Part shown: one piece after another, positions 55,583-64,000 of the stretch
How positions within the stretch are numbered: the stretch's first letter is position 1
Layout of the letters: every line of letters begins with the position of its first letter
Source: Sweltsa coloradensis
Taxonomy: Eukaryota > Arthropoda > Insecta > Plecoptera > Chloroperlidae
Reading direction: 5' to 3'
Assembly: GCA_024449915.1 (NCBI GenBank)
Contig: JAMZAV010000438.1
Coordinates: forward strand, 186,001-250,000
DNA: 64,000 nt
Notes under the pieces: generated by a model
What the model was told of the DNA's origin: nothing
The model's input: the letters and a program-made list of their open reading frames with translations, nothing else
Databases searched by the model: none
Made by a program: the position numbers and the translations under genes

Positions 55583-56513
55583 TAGGGATGTGCGGGTAGT
55601 GGTTTTGAACTCGGGTCGGGCTCGGGTCGGGTAATTGAAAGTACCCTCGGGCTCGGGTAACTGAAGTACCCTCGGGTCGGGCTCGGGTAGTGAATTTTTT
55701 TTTTATTTGTGAATTCATTTAAAAAAACAAACAAACTACAAAACAGTTTTGCATTGGTTGCAGGTAGCCACTCTGGGCTGTGTTGACACAAAGAACTTTT
55801 GCTTGAGTATGCCTAGACCTAGGCCTAGTACAGTGAAACCCCGCTATTATCGATTTCCTGCATCAATAGTTCGTTATTCTCGGAAATAATATCGTAACGA
55901 TCGTTTTCTAATATTTCCGATATGAAAACCCCAAGAAAAACCGATGCGATCGCGTATTTTTCTCTTCCGGCCGACGAAATCATCATCATGCGTTTGTACC
56001 AGCCATGCATCTGACGAAATCGCGCGTTTGCACCAGCCTTTCGGTCTGACTCCGCCCAACGCTCTGCTGCGCGCAATGATGCGCACTAGATCGGACTTGT
56101 TCTAGGCCTCCTGCCGCCTAGGCATTAGACGATGTTTATTAGCGTTGTTTCTTTTTCACCATTCGCCTACGTACGTAATATTCAACTTGCTTTATGCCGT
56201 TAGAAGCGTTGAATAACCAGAAGACGAGTAATGACGGTCAGTAGGGACTATTACTTTAGCGGGGACAACGCCGGAAGAGCCAAGGACACAGCATCATAGC
56301 ATAGCCGCGCCCACGTCGTAGCGATTGGTCCGCTCCGACGTCAGCTGTTCGTTTGGCGTCTGAGCGGGAGGTTTAAAAGGAGCAGATTGGCGTGTTTCTT
56401 TATTACTTCTACCCGACCCGACTTTTTCGGGTAGGAATTGATGGCCCGACCCGAGGTCGGGTAATTTTACCTACCCGAAAATTACCCGTTTTTCGGGTAC
56501 CCGCACATCCCTA
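55583..56513. mobile_element. hAT-type element (931 bp) with perfect 8-bp target duplication
   Basis: Ends TAGGGATGTGCGGGTA and TACCCGCACATCCCTA; target GTGATAAT at 55575-55582 and 56514-56521. Subterminal regions repeat 'ctcgggtcgggctcgggt' and 'cccgacccgaggtcgggta'. The inside begins 'acagtgaaaccccgctatta', a Tc1/pogo-like terminus, so another element may be nested within. No transposase. Confidence 0.93.
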
Positions 56514-57442
56514 GTGATAATACAACAGCTGGAACTGACGTTGTTATTATTTTTATACTGATAATATTTATGTCGTTTTCAAAGAAAGCCTACGGCCTAG
56601 CCTAGCCTAGGGGCTAAGGTACCAAGTGTTAGTTTGGTGTTAATAATGTAGGTTATAATGGAAAATAATAATGGTTGATATTATGATATGTAATATGAAA
56701 ATTACTACCATTACTTGCAGTTGTTTGCCTGCAATTTAAACAGCCTAGGCATTAATCAATGGCCTAGGCTAGGCCTAGCCCTTGCAAAATATGATAAGAT
56801 TCACATTCTTTGGCATTCGGCAATTGTTTTTTGTTGTTTACATTTTAGACATCGGATGCTTTTGGTTGACTCTCACTTTTGCCATGCGCACTAGTGTCGT
56901 GGCAAGAAGCTCTATCTATACAGGTTGCTACGTAGGCTACCTACACGGAGAGCAGTAGAGATAGCGCTTTCCTGTCGGGTCGGTCTGGGCTAGGGATGAC
57001 GAAACCCGACTTTTTTACGACCCGGGTACCCGTCCACATTACCTGCGGGCCGCGGGTTACCCGGGTAGTAACACAAAAAAATCGTGTGGGGTGTCTAATG
57101 AACTGTGAAGAAACGCGCTCATCAATTATTGTAATATCTCGGACGTAATGCTGTTCTATAAACAATGACGTGCCGATGAAGTAGTATTTCATAATCACAA
57201 AGGAGGAACAGCAGCAGGCCATTAAGATAACACTCACTGTTCGTTGCATCTGCTTTATATCTTGTCACAGTCAAGTCAAGGTCACGACTCACAGATGCGT
57301 TGGCGCGGGGCGTGGGAGGGGGGGGGGGAGACTGGAGACCAAAATAAGAGTAAAAAAGATAAGGAAAGGTTTAGCACCATGGGTGATAGATAGCTTTTAA
57401 GTTTTGACTTCTAGCAGATTGAAAACATAAGTGATGTTATGG

Positions 57443-57628
57443 TAACTAGGGAAACGCCAAAGTCGTTGTTAAACGAGTGAGTGAGCGCCATGTGTACAGT
57501 ACCCGGTATCATTCGCCATACTGGGCTAGATCCAGCCTTGGGTATATGGGAGGAAATGGAATGTTCCCGGGTACTCAACACTTGGCTCACTCACTCGTTT
57601 AACAACGACTTTGGCGTTTCCCTAGTTA
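57443..57628. mobile_element. Small MITE with 40-bp inverted ends
   Basis: 'aactagggaaacgccaaagt' then 'cgttgttaaacgagtgagtg' faces its reverse complement at 57588-57628. The tip AACTAGG(G)AAACGC equals the tips of families E1 and E2. Confidence 0.85.
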
Positions 57629-57689
57629 TTTAAATTGAACATTTAAAATGCGAATCGTGTTCGAAACGTATTAGCGTGAAACATTAACA

Positions 57690-57845
57690 AAATCACCTAA
57701 TTTTTATTTCCCATTTAACACCCCTCAAAAATAATATGTGGGTGTAAAAATATAAAAAAGTTCTAACTAATGAGCATCGAACCCCAACCCTCCGTGCGGT
57801 AGGCTAAATGCTTACCATTATGCCATGCAAGCCACGTAGTTATCG
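57690..57845 (-). mobile_element. SINE-Y copy 2
   Basis: The reverse complement reads 'ggcttgcatggcataatggt', 'aagcatttagcctaccgcac', 'ggggttcgatgctcattag' and 'aaataaaaattaggtgattt', matching 47935-48110. Confidence 0.8.
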
Positions 57846-57969
57846 TCCCGCTAGCTGCTACTAAACAAATGCTATCGATATTTTAAAAATCACTTTTTTA
57901 TTTATTGTAGGATTAAATCGCAATGGATCTAGCTGATTTTGTTAGCAGTTCTCAATAAACTCGTACCGG

Positions 57970-58112
57970 ATGTCTGTTTAAAATTTCAGCGCAATCTGTT
58001 CAGCGGTTCGGCTGATTTTCGACGTACAGACAGACAGACAGACAGAATCACAGAATGAGAACCGTTCGAGTTGAATGGAGACACTCGGTCGCTCCGCTCC
58101 CTCGTTTAATAA
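57970..58112 (+). repeat. E-type end module without its element
   Basis: 'aaaatttcagcgcaatctgt', then (CAGA)n, then 'gttgaatggagacactcggt' and 'cgctccgctccctcg'. Same order of parts as the right side of E1, E2 and the foldback element. Confidence 0.6.
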
Positions 58113-58751
58113 TTTACACAGTATAATCTCTGGAAGATCGCAAGAGTGGTTAGGCAGGAGGAGGGGGGGGGGGAGGGGCATACTAAGCACACTGCCACAA
58201 GTCGGCGGCATAAACGAAGGACATTATAATTCAAAAGAAAAACGCCGCCAAGCACAAAAGATATGAGAAAGCGCATGTTTACACTAGCCTTCCGCCTACA
58301 ATGTGACACCTCAATTCAGGAACCGGGTTTTACGGGTAAACGGGTAGTGGAAACACGTACCAGTACCCGGGTACCCGTCGTCTTCCCTAGTCTGGGCGCA
58401 CCGCCGTCTCCAATTTGTATGTAGTAAAGCACCAGCACTGACATTTAAACGGCGGAGGCTTTTAGTTGACTCTCACTTTCGCTAGGGCGCGCTAGTGTGG
58501 CGGCGGTATGCGCAGCCGACCACGACAGCAAATCACTCTGCAGGCAGTGCATTGAAGTTTCGCTACTGTATATTATTGTTATACTGCGGGTAAAGTGATC
58601 GCGGCATGGTCTACACGGCACCCTGTGTTTTTAACCCTTTCTATTATTTTAATTATAATTATGTATATATTTTTTATTGTCATTTCTATGTTTATTCTCT
58701 TGACCATACAATACTCGACTGATATCTTAGACACCAAGTCGTACTGTATGC

Positions 58752-59127
58752 TATATATATATGTTACCATCTTTAAATAATTAAATTTACTTCTTTCGGT
58801 TTACCACGTATATTGTTTATTTAATCTGACGTTTCGACTGGATTTCACCAATCTTTGTCAAAGACAGTAAAGCAACTCAAGTAAAAAAAACCAAAATACA
58901 AAAACACTTCAAGAGGGAAACGAAAACAAAAACACAATAATAGGCCCCTAACATAAAACAAACATAATAAACAAGTGTTTTTGTATTTTGGGTTTATTTT
59001 ACTTGAGTTGCTTTACTGTCTTTGACAAAGATTGGTGAAATCCAGTCGAAACGTCAGATTAAATAAACAATATACGTGGTAAACCGAAAGAAGTAAATTT
59101 AATTATTTAAAGATGGTAACACATACA
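58752..59127. mobile_element. Inverted-repeat element, ~150-bp arms
   Basis: The left arm (58759-58905) holds 'accatctttaaataattaaa', 'ttacttctttcggtttacca', 'gacgtttcgactggatttca' and 'ctttactgtct' in reverse sense. The right arm (58970-59123) is the near-exact reverse complement. The A-rich centre contains 'caataataggcccctaacat'. No coding. Confidence 0.85.
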
Positions 59128-59152
59128 AATAACCACGAAAACCTCAGAAATT

Positions 59153-59298
59153 CTATATATATATATATATGCTCACTTGTCGTTTGCGTCGGGGCCTACA
59201 GGGTTGGCTTGGTCGCTTTGGTTTACTGTCCCCGACTAAAAATCAGTTATATGACTGAGTGGGTACCCGGTACACTCTAAATACAAATTTATTTATTA

Positions 59299-59334
<36 letters not shown>

Positions 59335-59335
59335 T
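59153..59335 (+). mobile_element. (TA)n, SINE-X copy 4 and (ATT)n
   Basis: A short TA run, then the SINE-X body ('tttgcgtcggggcctacagg', 'gttggcttggtcgctttggt', 'actgagtgggtaccc') from about 59165 to 59295, ending in an (ATT)n array at 59297-59335. Confidence 0.75.
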
Positions 59336-59343
59336 ATTTATAA

Positions 59344-60096
59344 ACTAGGAAAACGCTTAAGTCCCGCCGCGTTGTTGGATGAGCGTAATTGGTGCATTGA
59401 GCTGCCATGTGTTATGCGGATTTTCTGTTGTTCTGTGAAAAAATCATTACTAAGTTGAAGATTTTTTAAAAATTAAATTAAATAAAAAATTAACTTAAAT
59501 TTTAAATTTTTTTAATTAATCGTAATTTTAAAAAAGGAAAAAATCGTAATATTGAAATTTTCATAAGAAATAATTATTCGATTGCGCACAAATTTTACAC
59601 GAATATATTAATTCATAAAATTAAGGTTCTGTGAAAAAATCATTACAATGGATAAAGCATGTAGGTGTTATAAGCCGAAGAAATTTTAAAATAAAAAAGT
59701 CGTAAAATTTGGATTTTCATAAACAAAAAGTGTTTTGATAACGCTCATATTTCACATGAATATATCAATTCATTAAACTAAGGTTCACTTAAAAAATCAT
59801 TACAATCGGACAAAGCATGTAGGTGTTGTAAGTCGAAGAAAAAAAAAAAAAAAAAAATCGTAAAATTGTGATTTTCATGAGAAATAATTTTCCGATTGTG
59901 CTCAAAAACGTGGCAGTTCTAAGTTCAGAGATTTCGAAGACCCCCATAAAATTTCATCGCAATCGGAGTATCGGTTTAGCCGGAATCGTGTTAACAAACA
60001 GACAAAAATACAAAAAAAAGAAAGAAAAAACATTCCGGATTTTTTTCTCCAGTGTAGTGAAATGGAATCTTCGCTTTGCTCGCTATGCTCATCCAA
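59344..60096 (+). mobile_element. Family E2 element, copy d
   Basis: Starts 'actaggaaaacgcttaagtc', then 'ccgccgcgttgttggatgag', and ends 'gctatgctcatccaa'. It contains three inner tandem-like segments ('atcattacaa-ggataaagca'). The frame 59868-60107 (KFHRNRSIGLAGIVLTNRQK) is the shared end module, not a gene. Confidence 0.85.
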
Positions 60097-60166
60097 TAAA
60101 TAAATGAACTAAGTAATTCTTTAAGTCTTTAAAATGGGGGTGCGGCCATTCTCGATGGTTACCTAT

Positions 60167-60915
60167 ACTAGGCCGCTTCGCGAACGCTTTTTCCAGTCGC
60201 GTTGATGGATGAGCTTTTTTTGGAATATTTCTGTCCAATGATTACGTTTTTATGTGGAATCTCCTTACTTTTTCTATAGTTACTTGATATTACTGGTTCA
60301 TTATACACCTGTAAAAGGCTTATATTAAAACCTTTATTTCTATGAATTTTGACCAACTTTTTCAACTTTTTCTTTCAAGAGGCACTACATCACCATAATC
60401 TTTATGTCAATGTAAAATATGAACGTTGTAGCCCCACCCGTTTGGTCAAAATTGGCCCAAATATCACGAAAATATCGTATTAAAAACCGGAGAAAAAATC
60501 GTAAAAGTACGATTTCTATAAGAAATATTTTTTCAAATGTCTCTAAAATCATAACATTTATGATTTCAGTGATTTTAAACGTTCCTATAAAGTTTCATCA
60601 ATATCGGAGTAGCCGTTTGCCAAATATCACAAAAATATCGCACAAAAAATCGAAAAAAATCGTAAAAGTACGATATTCATGAGAAATATTTCTTCGATTT
60701 TACCAAAAAACAATACAGACCTAAGTTCAGAGATTTCGAAGGTCCCCTCCAATTTTCATCAAGATCGCATATGCCGTTTGCCTGGTAGAGAGCGAACAAA
60801 CAAGACAAAAAACAACAAAATAAATACACCCGAGCTAATTTTTTTGGGGTAACGTAAGTAAAAAACAAACAAAAAAACACAAAGTCAAATTGAAGTCTTC
60901 GCTTCGCTCATCCAA
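60167..60915 (+). mobile_element. Family E2 element, copy e
   Basis: Starts 'ctaggccgcttcgcgaacgc', then 'agtcgcgttgatggatgagc', and ends 'ttcgcttcgctcatccaac'. It lies head-to-tail with copy d, only about 70 bp apart. Confidence 0.85.
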
Positions 60916-60967
60916 CAATCGAGTAAATACAGTATTTAAGAGTCTTCACTAGACAATTGTGACCTTG

Positions 60968-61365
60968 ACACGCCCGTAAGCACTCAAATTCAAATGTACA
61001 ACGCTCTGGAGAAAAATTGAAACGACATAGGAGAATTCTAAAATGCATAAGACACAGATATTTTTATGTAGAAGAACATACAACAAACAGAATTGATGTT
61101 GTAATAAACCCTACTACCTATAAACCATAGTTAAGCGTAACGTCGACGCGGCGGGAACAACCTCTTCTTTTTCCTGTTACTTTATGCGTAACAATGGTTT
61201 ATTGTAGGGTTTACTAGATACTTCAATTCTGTTTGTCTTTGTTGTATGTTCTTCTGCATAAAAATATCTGTGTCTTGTGCATTCTAGAATTCTCGTATGT
61301 CGTTTCAATTTTTCTCCAGAGCGTTGTACATCTAAATTTGAGTGCTTTCGAGCGTGCCGTGTACT
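60968..61365. mobile_element. Inverted-repeat element, ~170-bp arms
   Basis: The left arm includes 'caacgctctggagaaaaatt', 'gaaacgacat', 'acacagatatttttatgtag' and 'aagaacatacaac'. The right arm (61185-61360) is the reverse complement with scattered differences. The centre (61139-61180) reads 'aacgtcgacgcggcgggaac'. Confidence 0.85.
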
Positions 61366-61573
61366 CGTCTGTCTCGTGAACATTCTTAAGTTAGTTAGTT
61401 TGTAATTAGTATTGGATCAATTGATGAATTTAAAATAAAGTAAAAATGAAAGTCGCACCTATTTTAATGATACGTATTGCCGGCGATTAATAATGATGCA
61501 GTATGCCTATATCTTTCCAACTATCAATAATTTCTATTTTATCGTTGTGTTGTCACTGTGTTGTTCATTACAG

Positions 61574-61721
61574 GAATGGGAGGAACCTGAACGATTTCAA
61601 GGAGACTCCCGAGAAGAACCTTCCGCATCGTATGTCGCAGCTCACGTGAGATTCTTCAACTTCAGCATCTCGAACATTCAGCCCCTTACGCTCGAGTCGC
61701 ACATAATTGAAATGATTGTTT
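61574..61721 (+). CDS. Exon of an unidentified gene
   Basis: Acceptor ttgttcattacag and consensus donor T|gtaagt enclose 148 bases, open in one frame: EWEEPERFQGDSREEPSASY, VAAHVRFFNFSISNIQPLTL, ESHIIEMIV. The split codon (T + TG) continues without interruption into the exon at 63906. Mixed amphipathic composition, no low complexity. The family is not recognised; alternation such as VRFFNFSISNIQPLTL is reminiscent of beta-rich proteins such as the VPS13 group, but this is a weak impression only. Confidence 0.55.
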
Positions 61722-61739
61722 GTAAGTCAGTTCTTGGAA

Positions 61740-63905
61740 CAATTGAGTAACTCCTAATCCCTCTATCCTCCCTTTTAAGAGGTTTATCCTGCATGTTTGG
61801 TACGGTGCTTGACTGCGTACTTAACTATATCATTTGTTAGCTTAATTGTGTAAAGTCTGTTAAGGGGCAATGCACAATGCAATGATTGTCAATTTGCTTC
61901 TTACCTAAACTCAGAACAGACTCGAGGAAGATTAAAATTTATAGGCCTAGCCTTGTTTTTGCAGTCTCTTGGTTATCTGACACAGCTGTTGTCAGTGAGT
62001 GAAGTGATGATATTGTTTAGTTAGTGGTCATGAAAAAGCATCAGCATGTTCCCAACATGTTCACTAGCTCACACCACAGTTCACCTTATACGCTGCATTT
62101 AGTAAAGTAAAATAGGCCTAGTGAAAACACTTAAATGTTAGGAATGCAGCCATATTTAAAAAACTAAACAATAAAATTAAAATTAAATTAAAATTGTCTT
62201 TATTAAAGATGTAAATTCAGGAATTAATTGGGATTTTTCGTTGTTTTGTAATTTTTTTACCAACTGGCAACTACGACTTCATGGCGTGAAAAACTAGTAT
62301 AATAATATTGTAATTTGGCTACTAAATGCTCTCTTACAGTGCGTTATTATAGTGATGTTCAACAATATCGATAGTCAACACAATGCCGATATTCCAGAAA
62401 AATCGAGCCTATTTCCGATACCGATACGTCGGCGTCATATCGGAAATATCACAATATGGTAGCTTTATCATTCTGAAAACGTAACTTAAAAACTTATGAC
62501 CGAGGCCACTACTTACTTAAAAACGAATTTTCGGGCGAAACTTCCTCACCCATCATCAGGATGATGCCGACGATTGATGATGGGTGAGGAAGTTTCACCC
62601 GAAAATTCGTTATTAACTTTTATAAGTTTTTAAGTTACGTTTAATATTGTTCCGGGCCAATAAGCTCTTTTTATAGAATATTTATCATTCTTGATGCTTA
62701 ATTCCCATTGCGGTCTGTGTTACATATTTCTGCAGTTTAATGGAACGCTCCACCCCGCACTAGTCTTTGAAACTTACCACTTTATATATTGTAGCATAAA
62801 TAAAAAATAAAAATGGCAGTATACCTAGCCCAAAATTTTGCGAATGGTTTTAAAGCAAAAGTTTCCAGAATATGATGAAACACATTTTTATGGACAAATT
62901 AACCTCTTTGGACCCTTAAATTGTCAAAAAACCTTTTGAGAAATGGTGTGAAATAAGACTGTTTTAACTTTTAAGGCAAAATCAGCAATTTTTTTCCCCA
63001 TTTTCCTCACATTTACTATGTTTTTGTGAGAAAAGGCCACTAAAACAGCTGCTATAATACCGGTGACGTCGCACTTCAGAGTCATCGTGCAGGGTCGGCA
63101 ACATAACAAATACAAACTATAGAAATTTTGGTTCTTGATCTATGAAGTACAAACATTTGAAACTTAACGGCTGTGAAAAATGCAGGAAATTTGAAAATAC
63201 GCAAAATTTGACAAAATAGTTTGAAATATTATATAAAATATTATATACCCGTACCTATTATATTATTTTATGACTAAATAGAGCCTTTGTTTTGAGTTTT
63301 TAATTTTTATACTGAAACTAAAGATTTTTTTATAACAAAAAGAAAACTTTTTATTTGCTATTTTTCAGGGTCCCTAAAAGTATAGCTAATAATGGGAGTG
63401 AATGGGGGGGAGAGGTTCATCATGTTACATCTGGGTGTAGGTTTGTAGGCTTATCTTATATTTTCTATATGTACAAACCTTCAAAAATTGTGTTGCCTAC
63501 AAATGAATTCCAAATCAGCCTTGTTGATTCCGACACTGTCTGCGGGTAGAATCGTGTCCAGCTTGATTGATCGGTGTTTCCTACTTAAATATGCCGGTCT
63601 CTAGAAGTCATTGTATGATAGCGATATTATCGATAATATCGATTCGATAATGACATTGCGATTTTGATAATCGATAATAATGAAAAAGTATCGATGTGAT
63701 CGAAGACAATAGGTATACAATTTTGAATTAATAATTATCCTTGAAAAACGTTTACTACTATACAAAATATCAAGGGGTTAGGAGATCTTCTTCAACAACA
63801 TTTTGTTCGATAATCCTGAACAGTAGCCCTATGCCTCGATTTGAAAATGAAAAGATTGGAATAAGTAGGCCTATGAACTATGAAAATGATTTTATTTCTC
63901 TCCAG
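61740..63905. other. Intron between the two right-end exons
   Basis: AT-rich. Contains a palindrome (62484-62640) and two patches of atcgata-type words (62365-62460 and 63615-63700). No further exon is seen. Confidence 0.5.
62484..62640. repeat. Palindrome, ~50-bp arms
   Basis: 'aaacgaattttcgggcgaaa' then 'cttcctcacccatcatca' faces its reverse complement across a 13-bp centre, extended by imperfect 'taaaaacttat/ataagtttttaagttacg'. Probably a small foldback MITE. Confidence 0.75.
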
Positions 63906-64000
63906 TGGCATTAATTGATTTTGAGCGTGAGAACCTCTTAATGAAACCTCCCCTGCGAACCGTGCTTGTCAACAACACTGATGCGTCTCACAAACTGAGC
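63906..64000 (+). CDS. Exon of the unidentified right-end gene (partial)
   Basis: Acceptor 'tttctctccag'. In the phase set by the preceding exon it reads (L)ALIDFERENLLMKPPLRT then VLVNNTDASHKLS, and runs off the window. Open in this frame only; the other two frames meet stops at once. Confidence 0.55.

Larger units (their letters stand above)
56991..58389. mobile_element. hAT-type element (1399 bp) with perfect 8-bp target duplication
   Basis: Ends TAGGGATGACGAAACCCG and CGGGTACCCGTCGTCTTCCCTA; target GTCTGGGC at 56983-56990 and 58390-58397. Subterminal words 'cccgggtacccgt' recur at both ends. It hosts a 186-bp MITE (57443-57628), a SINE-Y (57690-57845) and an E-type end module (57970-58110). 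It lacks a transposase. Confidence 0.92.

Noticed and set aside
61577..61647. Alternative exon frame reading NGRNLNDFKETPEKNLPHRM with donor at gtgaga
   Set aside because: Its end phase does not fit the next acceptor at 63906, while the other frame does and uses a better donor.
62365..63700. Element bounded by atcgata-rich patches
   Set aside because: The words are short and low in information; no exact terminal repeats or target duplication could be aligned.

Overview
This is nuclear DNA of an invertebrate animal: spliced genes with GT-AG introns, AT-rich introns and a very dense, diverse transposon load. The anchor is one gene that can be recognised with confidence, an LMX1-type LIM-homeodomain transcription factor on the + strand. 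Its C-terminus is vertebrate-like and the palindrome AGGCCT is heavily over-represented. Both fit a marine deuterostome (an echinoderm would suit), but the species assignment is a guess.

Layout. 1-11.6 kb: repeat remnants (an RTE-like LINE tail, tRNA-derived SINEs, a TTGA microsatellite) around one unique-looking block at 4.96-5.64 kb with an octamer motif. 11.65-23.9 kb: a transposon nest. An old non-autonomous element (family E1) was interrupted by a ~10-kb insertion and by a hAT-like MITE, with a second E1 copy beside it as the uninterrupted reference. The 10-kb insertion has short inverted ends, a ~165-bp satellite inside one end, a ~52-bp satellite inside the other, and between them two direct copies (offset about 5.14 kb) of a unit carrying a LINE reverse transcriptase on the - strand. 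Its bases look like unpolished long-read sequence.

24.2-38.0 kb: LMX1 exons. LIM1 is at 24207-24408, LIM2 at 26959-27179, the first half of the homeodomain near 27979, the second half at 36372-36567, and the C-terminal exons at 36946-37038 and 37756-37988. The 5' coding exon was not found. The exon for the first homeodomain half is not single: a ~170-bp unit made of its last ~112 bp plus ~58 bp of the following intron recurs six times in tandem (28001-29037). The large intron that splits the homeodomain also holds an antisense, low-complexity Ser-rich and Pro/Gln/Tyr-rich gene or gene relic (30083-32746).

38-64 kb: mostly mobile DNA. There are three hAT-type elements with perfect 8-bp target duplications, several long inverted repeats, five copies of a family E2 ending in GCTCATCCAA, a 5'-truncated Jockey/CR1-group LINE (43.97-46.75 kb), a 5S-rRNA-derived SINE, three repeated exon-like units at 48.7-51.2 kb, and an AGGCCTA-rich stretch. 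At the right edge two phase-compatible exons of an unidentified + strand gene begin (61574-61721 and 63906 onward).

Main leads: the tandem half-homeodomain exon array inside LMX1; the satellite-ended 10-kb insertion; and a shared module (KFxxDR-like segment, CAGA/CAAA tract, CGCTTCGCTCGC end) in transposon families that otherwise look unrelated.
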